Positions 27,392 through 41,100 of a stretch of DNA of 64,000 nt are shown here, one piece after another (within the stretch, counting starts at the first letter, position 1; each line of letters opens with the position of its first letter). Under the pieces are notes generated by a model that was not told where the DNA came from, did not search any database, and saw only the letters and a program-made list of their open reading frames with translations. The stretch comes from Micromonospora sp. Llam0. Lineage in GTDB: Bacteria > Actinomycetota > Actinomycetes > Mycobacteriales > Micromonosporaceae. Location of the stretch: positions 2,666,001-2,730,000 of the forward strand of contig NZ_RJJY01000001.1 of NCBI RefSeq assembly GCF_003751085.1, written 5' to 3'. Both the position numbers and the translations under genes were made by a program.

Positions 27392-30300
27392 TCACGCGGC
27401 GTCGAGGGTTTCCAGGACGTGCTTGGTGAGCCCGGACAGCGTCGGGTGGCTGAAGATCCCCGACGGGGTCAGCGCGATGCCGGCCCGGTCGCTGAGCCGG
27501 CGGGACAGGTCCATGGCCATCAGTGAGTCCAGGCCGAGCTCGAAGAAGCCGCTGCGGGTGTCCAGCGGCCGGCCCGGTTCCAGCCGCAGCACCTCGACGA
27601 GCTGGTCCCGGATCAGGCCGAGCACGATCTGTTCCCGCTGCTCGCCGGTCGCCCCGGCCAGCCGTTGCGCCCAACCGGCCCGATCCGGCCCAACCTCGGT
27701 CGCCGCAACCGCTCGCCGCCGGCGCGGACGCACCAGACCACGCAGCAGGAACGGCACCGGACGACCAGGTTCCACGGCGGCCCAGGCATCGGGCCGCCCC
27801 GGCGCCCGAAGCAGTTCACCCGATTCCAGCGCGGCGGAGACGGTGGTGGACGCCGGAGCGAGGGTTGCGGCCGCAGCGGCGGCTGCGTTTTTCGGAGCGA
27901 GGACGACCACGCGGCCGACGGGGTGCCGGGCCGCCAGGGCGCGAGCTGCTCCATCGGCGGCGGCGGTGGCTACCCGGTCGGCGGGGCCGGTCAGTCCGGC
28001 GGTCGAGATGACGACCAGGAAGGCGGTGAGCGGGAGTCCGGCGGTCAGTTCCACCAGCGGTTCGAGGGTTGCCGCCCGGGCGTCGAGCTCGGCGGTGAGC
28101 TGGTCGGCGTCCAGTTCCGCGAGGGGGGTCGCCTCCCCTCCGGATACCGCGTGCACTACGGCGGTGAGCGGGTGCAGTGCGTCCAGCAGTCCTCTCACGG
28201 CGGCGGGATCAGACACGTCGCCGGCCACGACCGTCACGCCGGGGAGATCCGGGGCGTCCCCGCTCGCCTCCGGCCACGCGAGGACGATCCGGCGCCGGTC
28301 GTCCTCCGCGGCCAGGTCGAGGGCGACAGCGGGATCGCCGATCACCAGGACCGTGCCGTCCGAACTGGTCACAGTCGGTTCGGCGCCGATCGGAGTCAGT
28401 CGTGGGCGCAGGACGCGGCCGCCCCGGAGAGCCACCTGCTCGGCGTTCACATCGAACCCGACGGCATCGGTGTCGGTGTCGGTGTCGGTGTCGACCAGCA
28501 GGAAACGGCCCGGATAGGCGGCCTGAACGGCGGCGACCATGTCCCACACCGCGGCGGCGGCAGGTTCCACCGTGTCGGCCGCTTCCACGGCGACCGCCCG
28601 GCGGGTGCGGACGATCAGGCGATGGCCCTCGAGGTCCGGTTCGTCGAGCCACAACTGGGCCAGGCCGAGCACCGTGGCGCACGCCTCCGCCGGCGTCTCG
28701 GCCGGGACGTCGAACACCGCCGCATCGGCTCCGCCCAGGTCCGGCAACCTATCAGGGTCGTCGAGGACAGTCACGGCCAACGGCGTGGCCGCGTGTGCGA
28801 GCGGAAGATCGAACCACCGCAGGGTCAGGTCCCCGCCCGGCGCGCCGGTGCGAGCGGGCGCGGCCACGACCCGGGCCACGGCGAGGACCGGCAGGCCCGC
28901 CTCGTCGACGGCGTCCAGCGCGACGCCGCCGTCCACCGGTGTCACGCGTACGCGCAGCGCCGAGGCCCCCGAAGCATGCAGGGTCACCCCCTCCCACCGG
29001 GCCGCCGTCATCCCGGCGGCGGCGCTCAGCAGCAGCGGGTGCAGCCCATAGTGCTCGGCCGCATCCTGCTCGGCGCGGGGCAGCACGACCTCGGCGTACG
29101 GCCGGGTCTCGTCTGCCCGCGGCCGGTGTTCGGCAACCGGGCCAAGAAGCCCTTCGGCGAGCACCGCACCCGCCACCGACTCGACGACCAGTGGCCGGCG
29201 GCCCACCGGGTCCTCGGCGCCCACCCGCACACGCAGCTCGACGTCAGGGCCGGTGGGCAGCGAGCCGGTCAGTTCCAGGTGTTCCAGGACCGGGCAGTCC
29301 ACCTCGTCTCCGGCGCGAATCGCGAGTTCGACCAGGACGGCCGACGGATCCGCCTCGGCGATCCAGGCCTGCTCCAGGCGGGCCACGACGAGAGCGCCGT
29401 CGGGCAGACCGGCCGCCGCGACCACCAGCGGGTGGCCGGAGCCGCCCGTACGCCCGGCGTTGGTCTGGCCGTTGAGCCAGTAGTGGCGGTGCTCGAACGG
29501 ATAGGTGGGCAGCGTCCCGCAGAGTCGCCGCCACGAGCCGCCGCCGACCGGCACCGCGGTCGTCCAGTCGACCGGCAGCCCGGCGGCGAACGCAGCGGCC
29601 ATCGCGGCCAGCAGGCGCTTCCGGCCGCCCTCGCCGCGGCGCAGGGTGCTGAGCACCGCCGTGGGCCGCCCGGTGTCGGCCATGACATCCAGCAGCGAGG
29701 TGGCGAGCCCGGGATGGGTGGAAATCTCGACGATGGCCCGCGCGTCGGTCGCGGCCGCACGGATGGCGGGGTCGAGCAGCACCGGCCGGCGGAGGTTGCG
29801 GAACCAGTACTCGGCGTCGAGCCGTTCGTCTTCCCCGATCCAGCGCACGTCCACCGTGGACAGGAAACGGCAACGGGGTACGAGGCCCTGCGCGGGACGC
29901 TCTCCGACCCCGTCGAGCGCGCGCAGCATCGGCTCGCGCAGCTCCTCGACGAGGAACGAGTGCGAGGCGTAGTCGGCGGCCAGGCGTCGGTGCCAGATGC
30001 CCTGGTCGGCGGCCGTGGCGGCGATGGCGTCGATGCCGCCGCGCTCGCCGGTGAGCACCACGGCCGACGGCCCGTTCACCGCGCCGATCTCGACCCGGCC
30101 GCCGCAGCCGGCGATCAGCTCCTCGGCGCGCTCACGTCCGGCGCCCAGCACGAGCGTGCCACCGCCGGCGGGCAGGCCGGCCGCGAGCCGCGAGCGGAGC
30201 ACCACGATGTGCAGGGCGTCCTCCAGCGACAGCAGACCGGCCACGCAGGCGGCGGCGATCTCCCCCTGCGAGGATCCGAGTACGACGTCCGGCACCACCC

Positions 30301-32104
30301 CGGCCGCGGCCCAGATCTGGGCGAGGCCGGTCATCATGACGAACGTCGCGGGCTGCACGACCTCGACCCGGGACAGGTCCCCGTCGTCGCCGATGGCCCG
30401 CTCGACCGTCCAGTCGAGGCCGTACCCGGCGAGGATGTCGTCGCAGCGGCGCACCCAGGCGCGGAAGTCGGGCGAGGTGGCCAGGAGCTCGCTTCCCATG
30501 CCGGTCCACTGGGCGCCCTGGCCGGGGAAGACGAAGACCACGTCGGTTCCGGGCCGGACCGTTCCGCTCACGACATCGTCGCCGGGGCGGCCGGCGGCCA
30601 GATCACCCAGGCTCGCGACCAGCTCGCCGGGGCCGGAGGCGAGAACCGTCGCCCGTACGCGATGGTGGCTGCGGCCGTGGGTGAGGGCGGCCGCCAGGTC
30701 CCGCAGCGGGGTCTCCGTCCGCCCGACGGTCCCCGCGAGGCGCGCGGCCAGCTCCGCCAGCCGGTTCTCGTCGCGGGCCGAGAGCACGAACGGCAGGACC
30801 TCGTCGTGCGGTTCCGGGGCGGCCTCGGCGACGGCGGGCGGTTCCTCGAGGATGAGGTGCACGTTGGTGCCGCTGAGGCCGAAGGCCGACACCCCGGCGC
30901 GGCGGGTGTGGTCCGGGCGTACCGGCCACGGCCGCGCCTCGGTGAGCAGCCGGACCGTCCCGGCCGACCAGTCGACCTCCGGGGTAGGGGTGTCCACGTG
31001 CAGGGTCGCCGGCAGCTTCTCGTTCTCCAGCGCCAGCACCATCTTGATCACGCTGGTCACGCCGGCGGTGGCCTGGGTGTGCCCGACGTTGGACTTGACC
31101 GAGCCGAGCCACAGCGGGTCGGCGCTGTCCCGGTCGCCGTACGTCGCGAGCAGCGCCTGGGCCTCGATCGGGTCCCCGAGGCGGGTGCCGGTGCCGTGCG
31201 CCTCGACGGCGTCGACCTCGGTGGGTGCAAGCCCGGCCACCGCGAGCGCCCGGCGGATGACCCGCTGCTGGGCCGGGCCGTTGGGGGCGGTGAGCCCGTT
31301 GGAGGCGCCGTCCTGGCTGACCGCTGATCCGCGGACCAGGGCCCGCACGGTGTGCCCGTTGGTACGCGCGTCGGCCAGGCGTTCCAGCAGCACGACCGCG
31401 ACCCCCTCGGCGTTGCCGGTGCCGTCGGCCGACGCCGCGAACGCCTTGCAGCGCCCGTCGGTGGCGAGCCCGCCGTTCTGGGCGAACTCGACGAACGAGC
31501 CCGGCGTGGTCATCACGGTGACGCCGCCGACGACCGCCAGCGAGCATTCCGCGTCGCGCAGCGCCTGCCGGGCCAGGTGCATGGCGACCAGCGACGACGA
31601 GCAGGCGGTGTCCACCGATACGGCGGGACCGGTAAAGCCGTACACATAGGACACCCGACCGGAGACCACCGAGACGGCGCCGCCGGTACCGCGCAGGCCG
31701 TCGGACTCGGCGTCGCCGCCGAACATCCCGTAGCCCTGGCCCATGACGCCCACGAAGACGCCGACGTCGGTGCCGCGCAGGGCGAGCGGGTCGATCCCGG
31801 CGTTCTCCAACGCCTCCCAGACGACTTCGAGCAGGATGCGCTGCTGCGGGTCCATCGCCACCGCCTCGCGCGGGGAGATGCCGAAGAACCCGGCGTCGAA
31901 GCCCCCGGCGTCGTGCAGGAAGCCACCGGCCCGGACCGGGATCCGCCCGAGGTCCCAGCCCCGATCGGCCGGGAACGGCGACTGCGCGTGCCGGCCGCCG
32001 GCCAGCAGGTCCCAGAAATCGTCCGGCCCGTCGATGCCACCCGGCAGCCGACAGCCCACCCCGACGACGGCGATGTCGTCCCGCGGACCGGCCGGCAGCA
32101 CGGG
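27392..32104 (-). other. PKS module 6: KS-AT(methylmalonyl-like)-DH(inactive)-KR(inactive)-ACP
   Basis: The KS is complete, with a slightly short N-terminal insert. The AT active site is GSSQGE, with Ser4024 in place of His, and the specificity motif is YASH. The DH lacks both His ([19 protein letters not shown]) and Asp ([11 protein letters not shown]). The KR has lost its nucleotide loop ([14 protein letters not shown]), LDD and the Tyr. The chain should leave as a 2-methyl-3-oxo thioester. Confidence 0.8.
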
Positions 32105-35100
32105 CGCCACCGCGAGTGGCTGGTCGCCGCCGGTGAGCAGGTCCCGCAGGTAGCGGGCGAGCTCCCGGGGCGTCGGGTAGTCGAAGACGAGGGTCGCCGG
32201 CAGCGTGATCCCGGTGCTCGCGCCGAGCCGGTTGCGCAGCTCGACGGCGGTCAGCGAGTCGAGGCCGGCCGACTGGAACGGCAGGTCGGGGCCGATCTCC
32301 TCGGCGGATCCGTAACCCATGATCAGCGCGACGCGGGAGCGCACCAGGGCGAGCAGCACGGACTCCTGCTCGGCGGGGGCGCGACCGGCGAGCGACCCGG
32401 CCAGGTCGGCGCCGGCCGCCGTGGCCGACGCCCGGCGGCGTACCCGCACCAGCGAGCCGAGCAGCGGCTGCACCGGTCCCCCGGCGGCGGCGTCGGCCCG
32501 CGCGGCGGCGAGGTCGAGCTTCATCGGTACGAGGTGAGCGCGGTCGCTGTCGAGGGCCGCGTCGAACAGGGCCAGGGCCTCGGCGGGTTCCAGGGCGAGC
32601 ACGCCGCCCCGGCCCATCCGCGCGCGGTCGGCGGCGCCGAGGTGCCCGGTGATACCGCCGTCCTGCTCCCACAGGCCCCAGGACAGCGAGACGCCGGGCA
32701 GGCCGGCGGCGTGGCGGGCGGTCATCAGGGTGTCGAGGTAGGCGTTGGCGGCCGCGTAGTTGGCCTGTCCGGCCGACCCGAGCAACCCGGCCGCCGAGGA
32801 GAACGCGACGAACGCGGCCAGGCCGCCGTCCCGGGTCAGTTCGTGCAGGTGCCGCGCCGCCGTGGCCTTGGGTGCGAGGACGGCGGCGAGCCGTTCCGGC
32901 GTCATCGCGTCGAGCAGGCCGTCGTCGAGGATGCCCGCGGTGTGCACGACGGCGGTCAGCGGGTGCTCGTCCGGGATGCCGGCCAGCAGTGCGGCCACGG
33001 CGGACCGGTCGGCGACATCGCAGGCGGCCACGGTCACCGTCGCGCCGAGTGCGGACAGCTCGGCGACGAGCGGCTCGGCACCGGGGGCCTCCGGACCGGT
33101 ACGGCTGACGAGCAGCAGGTGGCGGACGCCCCGGGTGGACGCCAGGTGGCGGGCCACCATGGCGCCGAGGGATCCGGTGCCGCCGGTGACCAGGACCGTG
33201 CCGGTGGCGTCGAGGGGTGCCGGGCGGTGGTCCAGCCGGCCGACCGGGGCCAGCCGGGGTACGAGGACCGCGTTCCCGCGTACGGCGATCTGGGGTTCGC
33301 CGAGAGTCAAGGCGAGCGTGACGGCGGCCTCGGTATCCGCACCGGTCCCGGCGTCGAGCAGCACGATCCGCCCCGGGTTCTCGGCCTGGGCGGCCCGGAC
33401 GAGACCCCACACCGCCCCCGCGTGCGGATCGGTGATCGCATCGCGGGTCAGGACCACCAGGCGCGCCTCGGCCGGAGCGTCGCGCAACCAGGCCTGGAGC
33501 ACGGCGAGAACGTCGGCCAGCAGGCCGTCCCCCGGCATGGCCGCGAACACAGCGTCCTCGGTGGGAACGTCGGCCGGGCCGGTGATCGGGGTGGTGCGGA
33601 CGGGCGCGGGCGCCGGATCCGGCAGCGTGATCTCCTGCCAGCGCACCTCGAACATGGCGTCCATGGCGGCCACCGGGGCGGCCGCCGGAGCGGTGGTGCG
33701 CAGGGTCGCGGTCAGCACCGGGGCACCGGTCCCGTCCGTGGCCCGCAGCGTCCAGGTGTCGTCGCCCGCGGGGGCCAGCCGGGCCCGCAGGACGCGGGTG
33801 CCGGTCGCGTGCAGGGCGACGGCCTCCCAGCGGCCCGCGAACCCGGTCCCGGCCGTCACCGCGTCGAGCAGGCGCGGGTCGAGATGGAAGCCGTCCGCCT
33901 CGGTGTCGTCGTCGAGAGCCGCCTCGGTCAGCGTCTCGTCGCCGTGCCGCCACACCGCCACCAGCTCGGCGTGGTCGGCGCCGGGGTCGGTGGGTTCGAC
34001 TGCGGCCGGGGGCCAGGGGCCGTTGTCGGGTCCGGGCACGGCCGGTGTGGCGGCCGACAGCACCGCGGTGGCGTGCCGCACCCAGGTTCCGAACCCGTTG
34101 GGTGCACTGTGGATGGTCAGGTTCCGCCGGCCGGTCTCGTCCGGCGCTCCCACGACCACTTCCAGGCGTACGGCGTCGGACGGCCCGAGAACCAGCGGCG
34201 CGTCGACGGTCAGGGTGTCGAGCGTGGTGCAGCCGGCCTCGTCACCGGCCCGCAGCGCCAGCTCGACGAAGGCCGCGGGCGGCAGCGTGCCACCGTCCGG
34301 CAGCCACCGGCAGGACGCCGCCGTCAGCCGAGCGGTTCCGATCAGGCCGGCGGCGTCCGGCAGCGGGGCGACGGCCGACAGCAGCGGGTGGTCGACCGGG
34401 GTGAGTCCGAGCCCGGCCGCACTCGCGCGGGACCCGGAGGTACGCAGCCAGTAGTGCTTGTGGTCGAACGCGTAAGTCGGCAGGTCGGTCCGGGCGCCAC
34501 CGGTGGGCAGCAGTGCCGACAGGTCGACGGGCACGCCGCGTACGAACAGCTCGCCCATCGCCGCGACGACGTTGCGCACCTCGTCCCGGCCGTCGCGCAG
34601 GGTCGGCGTGAAGACCGCGGCGACCTCCGCGGCGGCGCCGGTGTGGGCCGTCGCCGCGGACAGCCCGGCCCCGGGTCCCATCTCGACGAACAGGCGCCCC
34701 CCACGGTCGAGCGCGGTCCGGGTGCCGTCGGCGAACCGTACGGTGCGGCGTACCTGCTCGACCCAGTAGCCGGTGCCGGCCGGGTCGCCGTCCTGCAGGT
34801 TGACGACCGGGATGCGGGCGGGCTGCCAGGTGACACCGGCGAGGGCCGCCCGGAAGTCGTCGAGCATCGGGTCCATCAGCGCCGAGTGGAAGGCGTGCGA
34901 GACGCGCAGCGCGGTGACCTTGCGGCCCTCGGCGCGCAGCCGCCCGGCGGCGGCCTCGACCGCCTCCGCAGTGCCCGACAGCACGACGGACGACGGGTGG
35001 TTGACCGCGGCGAGGTCGGCACCGGCGCCGAGCAGCGGGCGTACCTCGTCCTCGGTCGCCGCGACCGCGACCATCGCCCCGCCGGTGGGCAGGTTCTGCA

Positions 35101-38100
35101 TGAGCCGGCCCCGGCTCGCCACCACGAGGGCCGCGTCGTCGAGCGAGAGCATTCCGGCGACGTACGCCGCGCTGATCTCGCCGATCGAGTGGCCGACGAG
35201 CTGGGCCGGGCGCACACCCCACGACTCGGTCAGCCGGAACAGTGCCACCTCGGTGGCGAACAGGGCCGGCTGGGTGTACGCGGTCTCGTCGAGCAGCGCC
35301 GCCTCGGGGCTGCCCGGCTCGGAGAACACGACGTCACGCAGCGGGACACCGCCGGTCATGTGGGCGTCGAGGCGGGCGCAGACGTCGTCGAAGGCCCCGG
35401 CGTACGCGGGGAAGGCGTCGTACAGCTCGCGGCCCATGCCCGGACGCTGGGATCCCTGACCGGGGAACACGAACACCACCGACCCGGCCGCAGCCGGGGT
35501 GAGCTCCCCGGCGGCGACACCCGGTGCGGTCTCCCCCGCGGCGAGCGCGTCGAGGCCGGCCAGCAACCCGTCGGTACCGGCCGCCGCGACGACGGCCCGG
35601 TGGCCGAGCAGGGCCCGGGCCTCGAGCAGGGTCCGCGCGGTGGCGGCCGGCGGCGCACCGGCGGCGACCGCGGCGTGCAGGCGACGGGCCTGTCCGGCCA
35701 GGGCGGCCGGGCTGTTCGCGGACAGGACGAACGGCAGGACCCCGGCCGGGGGCTCGGCGACCTCGGGGGCGGCCGGAGGCGCCTGTTCGAGGATCAGGTG
35801 GGCGTTGGTGCCGCTGATGCCGAACGAGGAGACGCCGGCCCGGCGGGGCCGCTCCCCGGCGGGCCACGGGCGGCTGTCGTTCAGCAGGGCCACCGTGCCG
35901 TCGGACCAGTCGACGTGCGGGGTGGCCTCGGCAGCGTACAGGGTCGGCGGCAGCATCTCGTGCCGCATCGCCTGCACCATCTTGATGACCGAGACCACAC
36001 CGGCGGCGGCCTGGGTGTGGCCCAGGTTCGACTTTACCGAACCCAGCCGCAGCGGGTTCCCGGGCGACCGGCCGTTGCCGTACGTCGCGACGATCGCCTG
36101 CGCCTCGATGGGGTCACCGAGTGTAGTGCCGGTGCCGTGCGCCTCCAGCACGTCGATCTCGTCGGCGGCAACCCCGGCGACGGCGAGGGCGGCCCGGATC
36201 ACGCGCTGCTGGGCCGGGCCGTTCGGGGCGGTGAGCCCGTTCGAGGCGCCGTCCTGGTTGATCGCCGAGCCGCGGACGACGGCGAGCACCTGGTGACCCT
36301 CGCGCCGCGCGTCCGACAGCCGTTCGAGCAGCACCACGCCGACACCCTCGGACAGCACCGTGCCGTCCGCATCGGCCGAGAACGGCTTGCAGCGGCCGTC
36401 GGCGGCCAGGCCCCGCGCCCGGGAGAAGCCCATGACCCCGACCGGGGAGCCCATCACCGCCACGCCCCCGGCGAGCGCCAGCCGGCATTCGCCGCCGAGC
36501 AGCGCCTGGGCCGCCAGGTGGATCGCCACCAGCGACGACGAGCAGGCGGTGTCGACCGTCATCGCGGGGCCCTCGAGGCCGAACGCGTACGACACCCGGC
36601 CCGACGCGACGCTGCCCGCCGTAGCGGTCGTGGTGTAACCCTCAAGCTCGGCCGGTACGTCGGTCAGCGAGCCCAGGTAGTCGTGGATGGACATGCCGGT
36701 GTAGACGCCGACGCGTTCGCCGCGCAGCGACGAGGGATCGATGCCGGACGACTCCAGCACCTCCCAGGTGCTCTCCAGCAACAGCCGCTGCTGCGGATCC
36801 ATCGCCAGCGCCTCGCGCGGCGAGATCCCGAACAGGGCGGCGTCGAACTGCGCGGCGTCGTGCAGGAAACCGCCGCGCCGGGCGTACGACGTGCCCGCGT
36901 GGTCCGGGTCGGGGTCGAACAGGGCGCCGAGGTCCCAGCCCCGGTCCTGCGGGAACTCCGACATGCCGTCCCGGCCCTCGGCGACCATCCGCCAGAGGTC
37001 GTCGGGCCCGGCGACACCCCCGGGCAGGCGGCACGCCATGCCGACGATGACCACCGGGTCGTCGCCGGTCGCGGTGGTCGTGGCATGTGCCGGTTCGGGA
37101 GCCGCGGAGAGGTCGTCCCCCAGGCGTTCCAGCAGGTAGCGGGCGAGCACCTCCGGGGTCGGGTAGTCGAAGACCAGGGTGGCGGGCAGCTTGACGGCGG
37201 TGACCGCGGAGAGGCGGTTGCGCAGCTCGACCCCGGTCAGCGAGTCGAAACCGATGTCGCCGAAGCGGTGCGTGTCGAGGGTGGGGTCGGGCTGCCCGAG
37301 GCCGAGGACGGTGGCGACCTCCTCCCGGACCAGGCCCAGCAGCAGCTCGGTGCGCTCCGGCTGGGACAGGCCGGCGAGGCGGCGGCCCAGGTCCCCGCCC
37401 GCACCGGCCGCAGCGGCCTGAACGGCCCGGCGCGGCGGACGTACGAGCCCGCGGTACATCGGCGGCACCGACCCCGAGGCGGCCGCGTCAGCGCGCAGCG
37501 CGCCGAGGTCGAGGCGGATCGGGATCAGCACGTCGTTGCCGGCCCCGATGGCGGCGTCGAAGATGCGCAGGGCGTCGGCGGCGGGCAGCGGGCGGACCCC
37601 ACCGCGGCTCATCCGGGTCCGGTCGACCTCGCTGAGGGTCCCCGTCATCGACGTCTCGGGCTCCCACAGGCCCCAGGCCAGCGACACGGCGGGCAGTCCG
37701 GCCGCCCGGCGGGCCGCCATCAGGGCGTCCGCACAGGCGTTGGCGGCCGCGTAGTTGCCCTGGCCGGCCGAGCCGAGAACGCTGGCGGCGGACGAGAAGG
37801 CGGCGAAGACACCCGGCGGCCGGGTCCGGGTCAGCTCGTCGAGCGTGCGCAGCACCCCGGCCTTGGGCTGGAAGACGGCGTCGAGGCGGCGCGGGTCGAG
37901 GCCCGCGATCGTGCTGTCGTCGAGCACCCCGGCCGCGTGCACCAGCCCGGTGAGCGGGTGCCCGGCGGGGATGCCGTCGAGCAGGGCGGCCACGGCGGCG
38001 CGGTCGGTCAGGTCGCAGGCCACCACGCGGACGGCGGCTCCCCGCCCGTCCAGCTCCTCGACCAGCTCGGGCACGCCCTCGGCGGCCGGGCCGCGACGGC

Positions 38101-41100
38101 TGGCGAGCACGAGGTGGCGTACGCCGTGCCGCTCGACCAGGTGGCGGGCCAGCAGCCGGCCGAGCACGCCGGTCCCGCCGGTGATCAGCACGGTGCCGTC
38201 GGCCAGCGCGGTCTCCGGCGTCTCCCGCTCGACGAGGCGTGCCGGGACCAGCCGGGGGACGTGGACGGTGTCCGCGCGTACGGCCGACTGGGGTTCACCG
38301 GCGGCCAGCGCGAGCACGACGGCCCGGTACCGGTCGGCGCCCGGCTCGACGTCGGTGAGCACGAACCGGCCGGGGTTCTCGGCCTGCGCGGCCCGGAGCA
38401 GACCCCACACCGCAGCGGCCGGCGGGTCGGTGACCGGGCCGGTGGGGCCGACCGCGCCGCTGGTAACGACGACCAGCGGCACCTCGTCCGGGACGGGCTC
38501 GGACAGCCAGGCCTGGACGACGGCGAGCACCCGGCGCAGCAGGGGCAGCGGCTCGGTGTCCGGACCGCCTGCGGTGAGGTCGAGAACGACGGTCTCCGGC
38601 ATCTCGTCGCCGAGTTCCCCGGCCAGCGCGATCCGGGCGACGTCGCCGGTGCCGGTGACCTCCGCCCAGCGGCCCGGCCCGGTCGTGGTCGCCGGCGGCA
38701 GGGTCGCCCAGTCCAGCTGCCACAGCGAGTCCGGCACCGGAGCGGCGGTGAGGTCGGCGACCGGCAGGGACACCAGGGATTCCATGCTCAGGACCGGGGC
38801 GCCGTGCTCGTCGGCGGCCTCGAAGGACAGCGCGTCGGGGCCGTACGGGGCGACGCGTACGCGCAGCGACCGCGCCCCGGTGGCGTGCAGCTGCAGCCCG
38901 TTCCACGCGAACGGCAGGACGTTGCGCTCGTCGTCGCGGCGGTGGAACGCGTTGGCATGCAGCGCGGCGTCGAGCAGGGCGGGGTGGATGCCGAACCGGC
39001 CGGCGTCCTCGCCGTGCCCGGCCGGCAGGGCGGCCTCGGCGAAGATCTCGTCGCCGCGCCGCCAGACCGCAGTGAGGCCGGCGAACGCGGGGCCGTAGTC
39101 GTAGCCACGGGCGACCAGGGCGGGGTAGAAACCGTCGATGTCCTCCCGTCGCGCGCCGGCCGGCGGCCACGAGGTGAAGTCGAAGGTGCCGCCGGGCGCC
39201 GGGGCCGCGGAGAGCAGACCGGTGGCGTGCCGGGTCCAGCCGGTCGCGTGCTCGCCGCTGCTGAAGACCTCGATCGGGCGGCGGCCGGTGGCGTCCGTGC
39301 CGCCGACGGCGACCTGGATGCGGACGCTGCCGCTCGGGGGCAGGGGCAGGGGTGCCTCGATGACGAGCTCGTCGAGGGTGCCGCAACCGAGCTCGTCCCC
39401 GGCGCGTACGGCGAGGTCGACGTAGACGGTGCCGGGCACGAGCACGATGTCCTGGATGCGGTGGCCGGCCAGCCAGGGGTGCGTGGTCAGCGACAGGCGG
39501 GAGGTGAGCACCAGGCCGTCGGTCTGCGGGAGGTCGACCACGGCACCGAGCAGCGGGTGGTCGCTGGACTTCTGGCCCAGCGCCTCGGGGCTGGTCCGCG
39601 TCCCCGGCATGGTGATCCAGTAGCGCTGGTGGTCGAACGGGTACGTCGGCAGCGGGACCGGTTCCGGCGTACGGCCCGGGGTCAGGGATTCCCAGGCGAT
39701 CGGCACCCCGCGGACGAACAGCTCGGCCATCGACCGCAGCAGCCGGTCCCGTCCGCCGTCGTCGCGGCGGATCGAGCCGGAGGCGATGACGTCGGCCGCC
39801 ACGGCGTCGGCCGTCGCGGTGATCGCGGCCAGCAGCGTCGGGTGGGCGCCGAGCTCGATGAACACGCGGTGGTCGCCGGCGATGAGGTCGCGGACGGCGG
39901 GCTCGAAGCGGACGGTCCCGCGCAGGTTGCGGTACCAGTACCCGGCGTCGAGGCGGTCGTCGTCGGTCAGCCAGCGGACCTCGGTGGTGGAGTAGAACGG
40001 AATCCGCGGCGCGGACGGGTCGAGGCCGGCAAGGTCGTTGCGCAGGGCCGGTTCGATCGCCTCGACGTAGTGGCTGTGCGAGGCGTAGTCGACGGCGATC
40101 CGCTTGAACCGGAACTCACGCCCGGCCACCTCGGCGGCGAGCTCGTCGAGGGCGGCCGCCTCCCCGGCGACGACGACGGCGGCCGGCCCGTTGAGCGCCG
40201 CGATCTCCAGCCGCGGACCCCACGGCTCGATCAGCGCGGCGGCCTCGTCGGCGGGCAGCTCGACCGAGGCCATGCCACCGCCGCGCGGCAGCTTGCCGGC
40301 GACCGCCAGGCTGCGCAGGATGACGACGCGGGCGGCGTCCGCCAGGGTCAGCGCCCCGGCCACGCAGGCCGCCGCGATCTCGCCCTGGGAGTGGCCGATC
40401 ACCGCGTCCGGCGTGACACCGGCGGCGGTCCACACCGCGGCCAGTCCGAGCATCACCGCGAAGCAGGCCGGCTGAACGACGTCGACCAGGCCGAGGTCCG
40501 GGCCCTCGCCGCGCAGGACGTCGGCGACCGACCAGTCCAGCCACGGGTCGAACGCCTCCTGGCACTCGGCGATCCGGGCGGCGAAGACCGGCGAGCTGTC
40601 CAGCAGGTCCCGGCCCATGCCCACCCACTGGGTGCCCTGGCCCGGGAAGACGAAGACGACCTGCCCCGGGTCACCGGCCGGGCCGGTCCCGGCCACGGCG
40701 CCGCCCCCGGTACGCCCGGCCGCCAGCAGCTCCAGGCCGTCCCGCAGCTCATCGGCGTCGCGGGCGACGACCACGGCCCGGCGGCTCAGGCGGGCGCGGC
40801 CGGTGGCCAGGGTGGCGGCGAGGCGGCCGAACGGCACGTCGTCCACTACCGCGGCGAGGCGGCGGGCCTGTTCGGTCAGGGCGGTGGGCGACTGGGCGGA
40901 AAGCACGAACGGCAGTACGCCGTCCGGGTCCGCCGGCGCCTCCGCCTCGGGTGCGGCCGGCGCCTCCTCCAAAATCATGTGGACGTTGGTGCCGCTGGCG
41001 CCGAACGACGAGACGCCGGACCGCCGGGGCCGCTCGCAGGCCGGCCAGTCACGCCCTTCGAGCAACAGTTCGACGGTGCCGGGCGACCAGTCGACCTGCG

